Origin: Catenovulum agarivorans DS-2
GTDB lineage: Bacteria; Pseudomonadota; Gammaproteobacteria; Enterobacterales; Alteromonadaceae
DNA: 64,000 nucleotides
Reading direction: 5' to 3'
Assembly: GCF_000568405.1 (NCBI RefSeq)
Contig: NZ_ARZY01000008.1
Span: 61,753 to 125,752, forward strand
Numbering within the stretch: position 1 is the stretch's first letter; each line of letters opens with the position of its first letter. Under the pieces are notes generated by a model, which was given only the letters and a program-made list of their open reading frames with translations, was not told where the DNA came from and did no database searches. The position numbers were made by a program, and so were the translations under genes. Shown piece after piece: positions 16,212 to 25,370 of the stretch.

Positions 16212-16485
16212 CAGTTAATCCTTTTAATCACAGGTCTAGTTTGTTATCGCAATAGCTTTAAACGTGCCAAAGTATTTAAATTTTTGTTTTAAAAGGCTTT
16301 TTATAAAGGTGTTTTTTAAAATGGTAAAAAACAATTAATGCTTGTTGGTTATTTTTGCTAATTATTGGTCACTTGTGTGGTCAATATTGTTATTTTTTTA
16401 ATTGTGAATCTCTTAGGTATCGCAAGTTTAGGTTAGGTATAATGCTCGCCAGTTGTAACCAGCCTATTAACGACAGAAGCTTAAA
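16212..16485. other. AT-rich divergent intergenic region
   Basis: 274 bases between divergent genes; strongly AT-rich with several T and A runs. The only promoter-like element seen is GGTTAGGTATAATGCTC near 16430-16447, serving the plus-strand methyltransferase. No repeat of the urea-island family is present. Confidence 0.5.
16438..16443 (+). promoter_or_regulatory. Candidate -10 box for the methyltransferase-dusC unit
   Basis: Perfect TATAAT within TTAGGTATAATGC, 43 bases before the ATG at 16486. No good -35 hexamer is seen 17 bases upstream. The same TTAGGTATAATGC string stands before tsaC at 55892. Confidence 0.4.
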
Positions 16486-17397
16486 ATGAATACTCTTATT
16501 AAAAATATCCAACTACCAACAGGTGATGATTGTCAAAGATTGTTTCATGGTAGAGGCCATTGTTTTGCCGGCTTAGAACATGTTTGTATAGATTGGTTAA
16601 AGCCTGTAGTGTATGTGACTGCTTACAAACCTGTTGATTCTGAGCTAAAAGAAGCGATCCAATCTTGGGTGAAAACAAATTTACCTGAATGCCAAAGTCT
16701 AATTCTGCAGCATAGATATGCTATCAGCGGTTCATACGACCAAGGTCAATGTGAAGTTTTATTTGGTGATATGGTTAATGAGCTGGTCGTTACAGAGCTT
16801 GGTTTGCAGTATCAATTAACCTTAGGAAAGAAACAAAATCACGGATTGTTTTTAGATATGAAAAATGGTCGGGATTGGGTCAAGCAACATGCTAGTGGCA
16901 AACGAGTATTAAACTTGTTTGCTTATACTTGTGCTTTTTCAGTTGCTGCGATTGCGGGTGGAGCGGAGTCAGTGGTCAATTTAGATATGAGCAAAGCTGC
17001 GCTGGCGCAAGGCCGCACAAATCATCAACTGAATAAACAAGATAAAACCAAGGTGAAATACGAAGCGGTCGACTTGTTTAAATCCTTTGGTCGAGTGCGC
17101 AAGCATGCCCCCTACGATATGCTTATTTGTGATCCACCTGCCTTTCAAAAAGGTTCAGTTAATATTGAACGGGACTATGCAAAAATCATTCGTCGCATGA
17201 CTGAATTTTTAGCCAAAGACGCAGATATTTTATTGTGTTTAAATGCCCCTGATTTGTCTGCGACTTTTTTACAGCGACAGGTGGACGAATTTGCCCCGAA
17301 CTGGCGGTACCAGCAAAGTTTAAGTGCACCGCAAGTGTTTAAAGAAAAGTACCCCGAAAAAGGCCTAAAAGTCTTTTGGTACAAAAATGTTGTCTAA
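16486..17397 (+). CDS. Class I SAM-dependent methyltransferase, RlmI/RlmK-like
   Basis: Cytoplasmic rRNA-type methyltransferase of the Methyltrans_SAM (PF10672) class, 303 residues. Motif I is RVLNLFAYTCAFSVAA, motif II is NLDMSKAAL, and the catalytic region is LICDPPAFQKGSV. The N-terminal half (VLFGDMVNELVV, GLFLDMKNGRDW) is typical of 23S rRNA (guanine-N2 or cytosine-C5) methyltransferases; the exact target base cannot be read from sequence. Its end overlaps dusC by 11 bases, suggesting one RNA-modification operon. Confidence 0.85.
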   Translation: MNTLIKNIQLPTGDDCQRLFHGRGHCFAGLEHVCIDWLKPVVYVTAYKPVDSELKEAIQSWVKTNLPECQSLILQHRYAISGSYDQGQCEVLFGDMVNELVVTELGLQYQLTLGKKQNHGLFLDMKNGRDWVKQHASGKRVLNLFAYTCAFSVAAIAGGAESVVNLDMSKAALAQGRTNHQLNKQDKTKVKYEAVDLFKSFGRVRKHAPYDMLICDPPAFQKGSVNIERDYAKIIRRMTEFLAKDADILLCLNAPDLSATFLQRQVDEFAPNWRYQQSLSAPQVFKEKYPEKGLKVFWYKNVV

Positions 17398-18337
17398 GAT
17401 TAAAAGCCTGACACTCGCCCCCATGGAAGGTGTGGTCGACTTTGCTGTGCGTGACTTGCTCACGCGTTTTTCAGGCTTTGATTTATGCGTGACTGAGTTT
17501 TTGCGTGTAAGCCAAACCTTATTACCCGAGCGCAGCTTCTATCGGTTATGCCCTGAATTGCAAACTAATCAGGGCAAGACACCATCAGGCGTACCTGTAC
17601 GTGTTCAGTTATTGGGTAACAATCCTGACTATTTGGCAGAGAATGCTGTCCGAGCAATTGAGCTTGGATCTCATGGCGTGGATTTAAACTTCGGCTGCCC
17701 AGCCAAAACGGTTAATAACTCCAAAGGTGGTGCGGTATTGTTGCAGGAGCCTGAGGTGTTATACGAAATCGTAAAAGCTGTACGCAATGCGGTGCCACAG
17801 CCACATGTTGTTAGTGCAAAAATTCGTTTAGGTTTTGACGATGCTCGTTTATTCCATGCGAATGTTGATGCGGTTAATCAAGCGGGTGCGAGCAGTTTGG
17901 CGGTACATGCACGAACAAAAGCTCATGGTTATAAGCCGCCTGCTTATTGGTTCGAGATTAGTCGGATTATTGATAAAGTGGATATGCCAGTGATTGCAAA
18001 CGGTGAGGTATGGTCAGTGGCTGATGCTGAAAACTGTCTAAGCCAAAGTGGCTGTCAGCATTTAATGGTAGGACGTGGTGCTTTAGCTATGCCCAATATA
18101 GCCAGCGTACTGCGGCACAACGCTGTGCAACTAACTTGGCTGGAGGCTATAGAAGTTTTAATTGCTTACGCTGATTTAGAAATAGACCATGATAAAGGTT
18201 TATATTATGGTAACCGCGTGAAGCAATGGTTGCGCTACCTGAAAATACACTTTCCACAAGCAAGCGATTTGTTATTATCAATCCGCAAGTTGCATGATAA
18301 AAATCAAGTTTTACAACATTTAACAAGCTTACACTAA
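17387..18337 (+). CDS. dusC: tRNA-dihydrouridine(16) synthase DusC
   Basis: FMN-dependent enzyme reducing uridine 16 of tRNA; 316 residues. Features: N-terminal LAPMEGVVDFAVRDLL, CVTEFLRVSQTLLPERSFYRLCPEL (DusC-type), the catalytic-cysteine motif DLNFGCPAKTVN, SAKIRLGFDD, VHARTKAHGY and GEVWSVADA, with flavin-binding MVGRGAL near the end. The pattern fits DusC rather than DusA or DusB. Its start lies inside the upstream methyltransferase. Confidence 0.92.
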   Translation: MLSKIKSLTLAPMEGVVDFAVRDLLTRFSGFDLCVTEFLRVSQTLLPERSFYRLCPELQTNQGKTPSGVPVRVQLLGNNPDYLAENAVRAIELGSHGVDLNFGCPAKTVNNSKGGAVLLQEPEVLYEIVKAVRNAVPQPHVVSAKIRLGFDDARLFHANVDAVNQAGASSLAVHARTKAHGYKPPAYWFEISRIIDKVDMPVIANGEVWSVADAENCLSQSGCQHLMVGRGALAMPNIASVLRHNAVQLTWLEAIEVLIAYADLEIDHDKGLYYGNRVKQWLRYLKIHFPQASDLLLSIRKLHDKNQVLQHLTSLH

Positions 18338-18362
18338 GCTCACATTGAGAAAGGGGAAAACA

Positions 18363-18797
18363 ATGGATGAAATTCTAGTTCGTTATATGCATTTTATCGG
18401 CATAATACTTTTGTCGTCGGGCTTAGTTGCTACGCATATCTTAACTGGCTGGCAGCTTAACAAGCAGCAATTTAAGAGCTTGCGTATTGCTGATGCTGTT
18501 TATGGATTGGGGGCTGTGCTAGTTTTAGTTGCAGGTGTGTTATTAATTGTCAGTGTCGGCAAGCCTGCTGAATTTTATAGTAAGAATCCGATTTTCCATG
18601 TCAAGATGACCTTGTTTGTAGTCATGGCATTGTTATCTATTTATCCAACCATTTACTTTATTAAGAATCGTAGCTTTGTTGGCGAGACAATTCAGATACC
18701 GAAAAAAATCGTTATGATTATTCGTGCTGAATTAACTTTGTTGTTAATTATGCCGTTATTAGCTGCGTTAATGGCAAGAGGCGTAGGCTTAGCCTAA
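18363..18797 (+). CDS. DUF2214/DUF2269-like four-helix inner-membrane protein
   Basis: About 144 residues with four hydrophobic helices: YMHFIGIILLSSGLVATHIL, a GLGAVLVLVAGVLLIVSV segment, MTLFVVMALLSIYPTIYFI and LTLLLIMPLLAALMA. The first helix holds a conserved-looking histidine, as in small membrane proteins of the DUF2214/DUF2269 type. AAGGGGAAAAC before the ATG at 18363 fixes the start; an in-frame TTG further up is not needed. Function unknown. Confidence 0.75.
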   Translation: MDEILVRYMHFIGIILLSSGLVATHILTGWQLNKQQFKSLRIADAVYGLGAVLVLVAGVLLIVSVGKPAEFYSKNPIFHVKMTLFVVMALLSIYPTIYFIKNRSFVGETIQIPKKIVMIIRAELTLLLIMPLLAALMARGVGLA

Positions 18798-18807
18798 GTA
18801 CTTAAAA

Positions 18808-18852
18808 TATCGCATTAAGCAATATCTCTTAATGCGATAAGTTTTATTTTTC
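18808..18852. terminator. Strong bidirectional intrinsic terminator
   Basis: TATCGCATTAAG and CTTAATGCGATA form a perfect 12-bp stem with an 8-base loop, followed on the plus strand by AGTTTTATTTTT. It separates the plus-strand membrane protein from the convergent potassium-channel gene and may serve both. Confidence 0.85.
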
Positions 18853-18858
18853 AGCATG

Positions 18859-19650
18859 TTACTGTTGACTCTGCTGTTGCTTCTTTAACTCGGTGATTTC
18901 TGCTTCCAAGCTCGAAACTTTGTTTAACAGTTGTTGGTGTTGGGTATTGTGCTCTTGCATCATTTTTTCAGCCCAAATTGGTGTGTGTTCAGTATCCTCG
19001 GGCGCCTTGGAAAAGCTAGACGCGATATAACCTGAAATTACACCAAATAGACTGACGCCACTAATGATCAACAAGCTACTAATCACTCGACCCCAAGTTG
19101 TAACTGGATAAAAGTCACCGTAACCAACTGTAGAAATAGTAATCAGCCCCCACCACAAAGCATCTTCAGCGGTGGTAATGTTAGCGTTAGGCGCATTGCT
19201 CTCGATGATAAAAATGGCAACTGCACTGCCGGCAACAATAATCACCATAAAAACCAGCAGTCCAGCCATAGTTGTTTGGATCCGCTGTTTTAAAATAGGC
19301 AACAGTACACTGCGAGCGATGCGGATCATACGAATGACCCTGAAAATTTGTAAAAAACGTAAAAGCCTTAAAGGTTCAATCAGTGGAATGCTGGCAATAA
19401 ACTCAAGCCAATGCTCTTTAATATAAACAATTTTGTTGTTTGATGAGACCAAGTTAAACACAAAGTGCAGAATAAACACGGTACAAATCATGGTATCAAT
19501 TAAGGTTAATAACCTACGAGTTTCTGAATGCATTGGCACAACAAATATGCATAAAACTAGCACCATAGCCACGGCTGATAGCAGCATCATAGCGATATCA
19601 AAAGGGCTAGGGGCTTTAATGTCGCTGTGGGTTAATGTGTTTTGCGTCAT
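18859..19650 (-). CDS. Voltage-gated-type potassium channel, six helices plus coiled coil
   Basis: 263-residue inner-membrane ion channel of the Kv class. Helices S1-S3 lie in residues 15-90. S4 is arginine-rich (RLLRFLQIFRVIRMIRIAR, about 94-113). The pore helix and selectivity filter TVGYGD are at 174-179, S6 follows, and a charged coiled-coil tail (QHQQLLNKVSSLEAEITELKKQ) probably helps tetramer assembly. The intact filter argues for K+ selectivity. It is followed at 19668 by the end of another minus-strand gene, 17 bases upstream of its start, so the two may be cotranscribed. Confidence 0.9.
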   Translation of the reverse strand: MTQNTLTHSDIKAPSPFDIAMMLLSAVAMVLVLCIFVVPMHSETRRLLTLIDTMICTVFILHFVFNLVSSNNKIVYIKEHWLEFIASIPLIEPLRLLRFLQIFRVIRMIRIARSVLLPILKQRIQTTMAGLLVFMVIIVAGSAVAIFIIESNAPNANITTAEDALWWGLITISTVGYGDFYPVTTWGRVISSLLIISGVSLFGVISGYIASSFSKAPEDTEHTPIWAEKMMQEHNTQHQQLLNKVSSLEAEITELKKQQQSQQ

Positions 19651-19667
19651 GCAGTAACAACCTTAAT

Positions 19668-20264
19668 TTATTCTTCTGAGGGAAAGTTATCTAACGTTTG
19701 TTGAATTTTATCTGCGTATTGGCTTATCAACTTTTGATTGTTTGTCTGTTTTGCTTGTTGTGGTTGCAACTGTTGGAACATACTCAACATTTGCTCTTTC
19801 ATTTGATCTTTTTGTGCTTGAGTCAAAAACTCCGAGGCATCTAATTCAGCAAGTGAGTCTTTCAATTCTTGTTGAATTTCAGGTGATATCGAATAAGACT
19901 GCATAGCGACCTGCATGTAGCCCTGGATAATTTCAGATTGGACAATAAAAAACTCTTCTACCGAAGCAAAACCTTGTGACTGAACTTTATTTTGGAATTG
20001 GTTGTACAGTTTAACTTGTTTGAGCGCCGCCGATGCTTGAGCTGCAACTTCGCTTGGCGCTGAATTGGTAAAATCAATTTCGCCCGTTGTGTCCAATAGC
20101 TTGTGGTTTTGGTTAAACCAAGATGCAATTTTCGGTGCAGATTTTAACCATTGTTCGATTTGATCTGCGGTAATATTTTGCGCGTACGCTTGACTGACCA
20201 AGGTAAAACTACAAGCTGCGATAAGTGACAAAAGTACAAGTTTTAAATGACTAAATGTTTTCAT
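19668..20264 (-). CDS. Exported helical protein of unknown function
   Basis: 198 residues with a clear signal peptide (cleavage near AYA-QN, about residue 28). The mature part is predicted almost all-helical, glutamine-rich, with segments such as EQWLKSAPKIASWFNQNHKLLD and EIQQELKDSLAELDASEFLTQAQKDQMKEQML. No catalytic motif or cysteine pair is visible. It lies directly upstream of the channel gene on the same strand. Probably periplasmic. Confidence 0.75.
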   Translation of the reverse strand: MKTFSHLKLVLLSLIAACSFTLVSQAYAQNITADQIEQWLKSAPKIASWFNQNHKLLDTTGEIDFTNSAPSEVAAQASAALKQVKLYNQFQNKVQSQGFASVEEFFIVQSEIIQGYMQVAMQSYSISPEIQQELKDSLAELDASEFLTQAQKDQMKEQMLSMFQQLQPQQAKQTNNQKLISQYADKIQQTLDNFPSEE

Positions 20265-20405
20265 ATTGCGTCCTTGAACGAACTTTAAGGTAATTAACGG
20301 TATTTTCTCTTATAGATTAGCCCAACACTACTGTTTTATTGCACATCACTACGGTATATTCTAAATATAAAGATAGCCTATCCGAGTGGAATTAAGACTA
20401 ACAAG

Positions 20406-21302
20406 ATGCGACCTGATTATAAAATACATTTTTACCAGCAACATGCTTGTATTCGATTTGAAGCTATGGCGAACATATGTGAAGTGCTCGTCGATAAGCT
20501 TGAACCAGCATTGTTAGAACAGGTTGCGGCTTTGGCATATCATCAGGCAATGCGGGTAGACCATAAATTTAGTCGTTATCGCAACGACAATATTTGTTAT
20601 GAAATCAATAATGCACGTGGTGAAGTCGTCAATATTGATGAAGAAGTTTTTCGCTTACTCAGTTTTGCCGATCAGTGTTATCAAAAATCGGATGGTCTGT
20701 TCGATATCTCATCGGGGATCTTGCGTCGAGCATGGCCGTTAGATAACCAACAAACAAAGGTCCCGTCAAAACAGCAAATCGCAGCATTATTGCAGCTGGT
20801 CGGCTGGGATAAAGTAAAATTTGACAATAAAACCATTCAGATTCCAGCTGGAATGGAAATTGATTTGGGGGCCATTGCCAAAGAATATGCGGTCGGGTTA
20901 GTTGCGCATGCATGCAGCATGCTGGCGCCAAACGCCTCTGTGCTGGTCAACTTTGGTGGCGATATGCAAGTTAGTCAACCGCGCAAGGACGGCCAAGCTT
21001 GGCAAGTCAGTATAGAAAACCCACATGCGTTGTCCCCACAGGTTGAACTGGTGGAAATAACTCAAGGGGCTTTAGCAACCAGTGGCGAAATTCATCGCTC
21101 AATTGAAATAGACGGCAAAAGATATGGGCACATTTTAAACCCCAAGACGGGCTGGCCGATTGAAGGCGCTCCAGTTTCTATTTCTGTCTATAGTAAAACC
21201 TGCATTCATGCTGGAAGCTTGGCGACCATTGCTCTGCTGCAAGGAGACAACGCCGAGAACTTTTTGCAACAACAAGGTTTGCAATACAAATTGATCGGTT
21301 AA
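20406..21302 (+). CDS. ApbE-family FAD:protein FMN transferase, without export signal
   Basis: 298 residues with the ApbE signatures: GLFDISSG, EIDLGAIAKEYAVG, VNFGGDMQVS, GALATSGE and HILNPKTGWPIE (metal- and FAD-binding regions). Family members attach FMN covalently to Thr/Ser of flavoproteins such as NqrB/C and RnfD/G. They are normally exported lipoproteins; here no signal peptide or lipobox is seen before MRPDYKIHFYQ, so it may act in the cytoplasm. Alternatively the start may be mis-set, but no better upstream start is apparent. Confidence 0.87.
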   Translation: MRPDYKIHFYQQHACIRFEAMANICEVLVDKLEPALLEQVAALAYHQAMRVDHKFSRYRNDNICYEINNARGEVVNIDEEVFRLLSFADQCYQKSDGLFDISSGILRRAWPLDNQQTKVPSKQQIAALLQLVGWDKVKFDNKTIQIPAGMEIDLGAIAKEYAVGLVAHACSMLAPNASVLVNFGGDMQVSQPRKDGQAWQVSIENPHALSPQVELVEITQGALATSGEIHRSIEIDGKRYGHILNPKTGWPIEGAPVSISVYSKTCIHAGSLATIALLQGDNAENFLQQQGLQYKLIG

Positions 21303-21380
21303 TTTTACCGCTAGAGGTTGGAAAATATCCGCCACCGCAACTAAGCTAAAATAAACCTACTAAATAATTGTTTGAAAATT

Positions 21381-22247
21381 ATGCAGCGTATATGTGCTTT
21401 CGGATTAGTGCTGGTCGCTTATTTATCTCTAGCTACGGCTGTTGCTCAGACTATTGTTTACCCCCCGCCACTAGGTGAATGGGACAAACAACATAATTAT
21501 CCAATAAAACTGTTGGAAAAAGCGTTAAGTAAAACCCCGTCTACATACAAACTCGAGCTTTACGAAAAAATCATTGATCAAGAGCAAGCATTAAACTTGT
21601 TATATCGTAAGCAGGTGGATGTGGTTTGGACTATGACCAACAAGCAACGCGAAGCTTTGTACTTACCTATTCGAATTCCGTTAACTAAGGGGCTCAGTGG
21701 TTGGCGATTGTTTTTAATTAAACCTAAGCATCAAAGCTTATTTGCTAATGTTAAAAATCGCGACCAATTATCTTTATATACCGCAGTGCAAGGGCAAGAT
21801 TGGCCAGACTGTGAAATTCTTCAACGCAACCAACTTAAGCTAGTGACCAAAGCAAACTATATTGATTTAATTGATGTATTGAGCGCCGGCAAAGCACAAT
21901 ACTTTCCACGTGGTGTATTTGAAATATGGTCGGAGAGCGAGCAATTTAAAGCGCAAGGGCATCAAGTGGCGGTTGAAAGGCATCTTGCGTTATATTATCC
22001 AACTGCTCTGTACTTTTTTGTAAATCGAACCAATAAAACTTTAGCCGCAAAAATTGAACAAGGCCTGCACAAAATGCTCGCCAACGGAGAATTTGAGCAA
22101 ATGTTTAAACAAACATTTGCCGAAGCGATAAAAAAGACCAACTTTGCCCAAAGGCGAGTTTTGCATTTAAACAATCCTACCTTGCCTAAACAGACCCCAA
22201 TCGCCAATAAACAACTTTGGTATATCCCCAAATCAGCAGGCGACTAA
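21381..22247 (+). CDS. Orphan periplasmic binding-protein-like protein (paralogue 1)
   Basis: About 288 residues with a signal peptide (cleavage near AVA-QTI). The fold looks like a type II periplasmic binding protein (family 3-like), with LYRKQVDVVWTMT, LPIRIPLTKGLSGWRLFLI, LSAGKAQYFPRGVFE and a C-terminal NNPTLPKQTPIANKQLW. No ABC permease or ATPase is adjacent. It shares these motifs in the same order with the protein at 36699-37583, so the two are paralogues. The track-extended TTG at 21372 is less likely than the ATG at 21381. Confidence 0.75.
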   Translation: MQRICAFGLVLVAYLSLATAVAQTIVYPPPLGEWDKQHNYPIKLLEKALSKTPSTYKLELYEKIIDQEQALNLLYRKQVDVVWTMTNKQREALYLPIRIPLTKGLSGWRLFLIKPKHQSLFANVKNRDQLSLYTAVQGQDWPDCEILQRNQLKLVTKANYIDLIDVLSAGKAQYFPRGVFEIWSESEQFKAQGHQVAVERHLALYYPTALYFFVNRTNKTLAAKIEQGLHKMLANGEFEQMFKQTFAEAIKKTNFAQRRVLHLNNPTLPKQTPIANKQLWYIPKSAGD

Positions 22248-22387
22248 ATTGAGTAAAAACTCAAGCCATCGGAAAAATCGAATGTGATAATCGAAACAGT
22301 CTGTTATACAGATTAAGCCTGTTTTCCTAATATAGTTCCCGAAGCAAACAACAACTTAGTTAACCAGAACTTTATTAGGAGACAGTT

Positions 22388-22957
22388 ATGACTCAATCAA
22401 TTATCAACACTAAAATTAAAGAATTTAACGCAACTGCTTTTCACAAAGGCGATTTCATTGAAGTATCAGACAAAGACCTAAACGGTAAGTGGTCGGTTGT
22501 ATTCTTCTACCCAGCTGACTTTACCTTTGTATGTCCAACAGAATTAGGTGATTTGGCTGACCACTACGCACAGTTGCAACAAATGGGTGTTGAAGTTTAT
22601 TCAGTATCAACAGATACACACTTTACCCACAAAGCATGGCACGACACGTCAGACACTATTGGTAAAATTGATTTTCCAATGATTGGTGACCCAACTGGCC
22701 GTATTTCTCGCAACTTCGGTGTAATGATTGAAGAGGATGGTTTAGCACTTCGCGGTACTTTTGTTATCAACCCTGAAGGTGAAATCAAAGTAGCTGAAAT
22801 CCATGATTTAGGTATTGGCCGCAGTGCAAAAGAATTGGTTCGTAAAATTCAAGCAGCACAATATGTTGCAGAGCACGACGGTGAAGTTTGCCCAGCTGCA
22901 TGGCAACCAGGTGAAGAAACATTAGCACCTTCATTAGACTTAGTTGGCAAAATCTAA
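22388..22957 (+). CDS. ahpC: Alkyl hydroperoxide reductase subunit C (2-Cys peroxiredoxin)
   Basis: Typical 2-Cys peroxiredoxin, 189 residues, reducing H2O2 and organic peroxides in the cytoplasm. The peroxidatic cysteine is C49 in [11 protein letters not shown] and the resolving cysteine C168 in EVCPAAW. It ends in the usual DLVGKI tail. A strong AGGAGAC ribosome-binding site precedes the start. A hairpin separates it from its reductase ahpF, which may let AhpC be made in excess. Confidence 0.97.
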   Translation: MTQSIINTKIKEFNATAFHKGDFIEVSDKDLNGKWSVVFFYPADFTFVCPTELGDLADHYAQLQQMGVEVYSVSTDTHFTHKAWHDTSDTIGKIDFPMIGDPTGRISRNFGVMIEEDGLALRGTFVINPEGEIKVAEIHDLGIGRSAKELVRKIQAAQYVAEHDGEVCPAAWQPGEETLAPSLDLVGKI

Positions 22958-22976
22958 CCGTTAGATAGCCAAATTA

Positions 22977-23002
22977 AATGAGGGGGATATTCCCCTCATT
23001 TA
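22977..23002 (+). terminator. Hairpin between ahpC and ahpF
   Basis: AAATGAGGGG and CCCCTCATTT form a perfect 10-bp stem with a 6-base loop 20 bases after ahpC. The following T run is weak (a later TTTTTT is 14 bases on), so partial read-through into ahpF is likely. Confidence 0.65.
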
Positions 23003-23045
23003 CCACAACCGTTAATTTTTTCAGTTATTTTTCCTTGGAGTTGTT

Positions 23046-24620
23046 ATGTTAGACAGCAAAATTAAACAACAATTAACCAGTCATTTTTCCGCTATAACCC
23101 AGCCGGTTGAGTTGCTTCTGTCGCTTGATGACAGCGTCAAGGCAAAAGAGCTGCAGCAACTTGCAGACGACTTGGCGAGCATTAATCAACAAATATCCGT
23201 GCAACAAGCGGATGGCACAAGTACACGCACACCATCCATGGCGGTGAAAAATGTAGCGCGTGGAACACAGGTTGGTTTTGCAGGAGTCCCTATGGGACAC
23301 GAATTTACTTCACTTATTTTAGCTGTGTTGCAAGCAGGTGGGCATCCAAGCAAACAAACAGCTGAAGTAATTGAACAGATCCGTCAATTACCAGGGCCAT
23401 TAAAGTTTGAAACCTATATTTCGCTTAGCTGCCAAAACTGTCCTGAGGTTGTCCAAGCGCTTAATTTAATTGCATTGGAAAACCCGAATGTTGAACACGT
23501 GATGATAGACGGCGCAGTATTTGCCGATGAGGTATCACAGCGCAATATTATGGCGGTACCAAGTGTTTACCTAAATGGTGAAGTATTTGCACAAGGTCGT
23601 ATTTCGTTAAAAGAAATCTTGAATAAAGTAGATACTGGCGCGGCAAAGCGTGAAGCGGAAAAAATTAACCAAAAAGACCCATACGATGTACTGGTTGTGG
23701 GCGGTGGCCCAGCGGGTGCAGCTGCTGCAATATATGCTGCGCGTAAAGGTCTGCGTACAGGCATAGTCGCCGAGCGTTTTGGTGGACAAGTGATGGACAC
23801 AGTTGCTATAGAAAACTTTATTTCAGTTAAAGCTACTGAAGGGCCTAAGTTAGTTGCAGGGTTAGAAGAACACGTTAAAGATTACAACGTAGATATTATT
23901 GACCAACAAAGAGCCAGCTCAATAAGTCGAAATGACATGATTGATATTGGTTTGCAAAGTGGCGCTACAGTGTCGAGCAAATCGGTTGTGTTAGCCACAG
24001 GTGCGCGCTGGCGTGAAATGAATGTGCCGGGTGAAAAAGAATACCGCGGCAAAGGTGTTGCTTATTGCCCACACTGTGACGGCCCATTATTTAAAGGCAA
24101 AAAAGTTGCAGTAATAGGCGGCGGTAATTCAGGCATTGAAGCTGCGATTGATTTAGCCGGTATAGTTGAGCAAGTAACTGTGTTGGAATTTGATAAAACA
24201 CTTAGAGCCGACGAAGTATTGCAATCCAAAGCGCGCTCTATGCCCAACATTCAAATTATCAAACAAGCTCAAACCACAGAAGTGGTGGGTGACGGACAAA
24301 AAGTGACTGGCTTAAACTATATAGACAGAGCAACAGGCGAGCAGCAACATATTGAACTGGCCGGTATCTTTGTACAAATTGGTTTAGTGCCAAACAGCGA
24401 ATGGTTAGATGGTGATGTTGATTTAACCCAACGCGGCGAAATAATTGTTAACGAACGTGGCGAAACATCCATTCCTGGCGTATTTGCTGCAGGTGATGTA
24501 ACCACCAGCCCGTACAAACAAATTATTATTGCCATGGGCTCAGGCGCAACCGCATCACTCAGCGCGTTTGATTATTTAATCCGCTTAGCACCGGAAGATA
24601 GTGAGCAAAAAGCAGCATAA
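23046..24620 (+). CDS. ahpF: Alkyl hydroperoxide reductase subunit F
   Basis: Flavoprotein disulfide reductase that reduces AhpC with NAD(P)H; 524 residues. The N-terminal tandem thioredoxin-like domain carries the active C129-Q-N-C132. The FAD-binding [17 protein letters not shown] follows, then the redox-active C341-P-H-C344, the NAD-binding [15 protein letters not shown], and the C-terminal FAD motif [15 protein letters not shown]. It is complete and lies 88 bases after ahpC. Confidence 0.97.
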   Translation: MLDSKIKQQLTSHFSAITQPVELLLSLDDSVKAKELQQLADDLASINQQISVQQADGTSTRTPSMAVKNVARGTQVGFAGVPMGHEFTSLILAVLQAGGHPSKQTAEVIEQIRQLPGPLKFETYISLSCQNCPEVVQALNLIALENPNVEHVMIDGAVFADEVSQRNIMAVPSVYLNGEVFAQGRISLKEILNKVDTGAAKREAEKINQKDPYDVLVVGGGPAGAAAAIYAARKGLRTGIVAERFGGQVMDTVAIENFISVKATEGPKLVAGLEEHVKDYNVDIIDQQRASSISRNDMIDIGLQSGATVSSKSVVLATGARWREMNVPGEKEYRGKGVAYCPHCDGPLFKGKKVAVIGGGNSGIEAAIDLAGIVEQVTVLEFDKTLRADEVLQSKARSMPNIQIIKQAQTTEVVGDGQKVTGLNYIDRATGEQQHIELAGIFVQIGLVPNSEWLDGDVDLTQRGEIIVNERGETSIPGVFAAGDVTTSPYKQIIIAMGSGATASLSAFDYLIRLAPEDSEQKAA

Positions 24621-24656
24621 AAAATGCTTGGCTGTTTAGCCAAACCACAGTGATGA

Positions 24657-24699
24657 AAAAAGCAGGTTTAGTACCGGTGGGTGCTAAGCGTGCTTTTGT
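24657..24699 (+). terminator. Intrinsic terminator after ahpF
   Basis: AAAAGCA..TTAGTACC pairs with GGTGCTAA..TGCTTTT (one G-T pair), and the stem is followed by GTTTTG. It lies 37 bases after the ahpF stop. A smaller TTGGCT-GTTT-AGCCAA hairpin stands before it at 24628-24643. Confidence 0.7.
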
Positions 24700-24730
24700 T
24701 TTGTGGTGGGGGACTTAATTAGTGCCATGC

Positions 24731-24985
24731 TTAATAGTGGTAACGCAGTTGTGCTATCAAAATTGTTTGATCTTGATATTTATACACAATTCTGTGTTCA
24801 TCATTAATTCTGCGCGACCAATAACCTGACAAGCCATGTTTTAGCGGCTCGGGTTTGCCTATGCCGTCATAAGGTTCGTGCTGAATGTCTTTTATAAGCG
24901 TATTGATTCTTTTGAGTATCTTTTTATCTGTATTTTGCCAGTATAAATATTGTTCCCAGGCCGCAGATGAAAAAGTTAATTTCAC
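24731..24985 (-). CDS. yoeB: Toxin YoeB (mRNA endoribonuclease)
   Basis: 84-residue ribosome-dependent mRNA interferase of the YefM-YoeB type II module. It shows the family pattern W-EQYLYWQ-DKKILKRIN-LIKDI, PF(Y)DGIGKPEPLKH-LSGYWSRRI and a C-terminal HRIVY...QLRYHY, which includes the catalytic Glu/Arg/His and the terminal Tyr. It overlaps the antitoxin gene by four bases (ATGA), so the toxin is made only after the antitoxin. Confidence 0.93.
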   Translation of the reverse strand: MKLTFSSAAWEQYLYWQNTDKKILKRINTLIKDIQHEPYDGIGKPEPLKHGLSGYWSRRINDEHRIVYKYQDQTILIAQLRYHY

Positions 24986-25233
24986 TCTATTAATTCTCTT
25001 TCTGTACCTTTGCCAGCTTCTAATTCAGCAATAGATTCTAGCAGTGCTTTGGCATTCGCTGGTGATCGTAATAGGTAGGTTGTTTCCTGCATAGCTTGAT
25101 AGTCTTCTAAAGACATCATAACGACTGGGCTTTCGCTTTTTCGGGTAATGATTACCGGTGCATGATCAGTGCAAACTTTTTCCATTGTTTTTGCTAAATT
25201 TGCTCGTGCTGTGGTGTAACTAATGGCGTCCAT
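24982..25233 (-). CDS. yefM: Antitoxin YefM (Phd/YefM family)
   Basis: 83-residue antitoxin. The N-terminal Phd/YefM fold begins MDAISYTTARANLAKTMEKV and contains ITRKSESPVVMMSLEDYQAMQET. The C-terminal disordered tail with LLRSPANAKALLESIAELEAGKG would wrap the YoeB toxin. It binds its own promoter with YoeB as corepressor; candidate TGTAC half-sites lie just upstream. Confidence 0.94.
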   Translation of the reverse strand: MDAISYTTARANLAKTMEKVCTDHAPVIITRKSESPVVMMSLEDYQAMQETTYLLRSPANAKALLESIAELEAGKGTERELIE

Positions 25234-25238
25234 AAAAA

Positions 25239-25262
25239 AGTACCTGTACTTAATTCTGTACG
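25239..25262 (-). promoter_or_regulatory. Candidate YefM-YoeB operator
   Basis: A palindrome AAGTAC-CT-GTACTT followed by a second CTGTACG lies 6 to 29 bases before the yefM ATG. The E. coli yefM-yoeB operator consists of two palindromes centred on TGTACA. The match is by motif only. Confidence 0.5.
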
Positions 25263-25370
25263 ACTAAGTTTAGTTAAACATAACCGACAAATCAATAACG
25301 GCTAAAAAGTTTGGCTCATCTTGTTCAGGCCGTTAATATAGCTATAACTGTTGGTTTATAGTTGCGTGTT

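Noticed and set aside
22248..22387. OxyR site upstream of ahpC
   Set aside because: Some ATA/TAT elements exist near 22280-22345, but the spaced ATAG/CTAT pattern is not clear enough.
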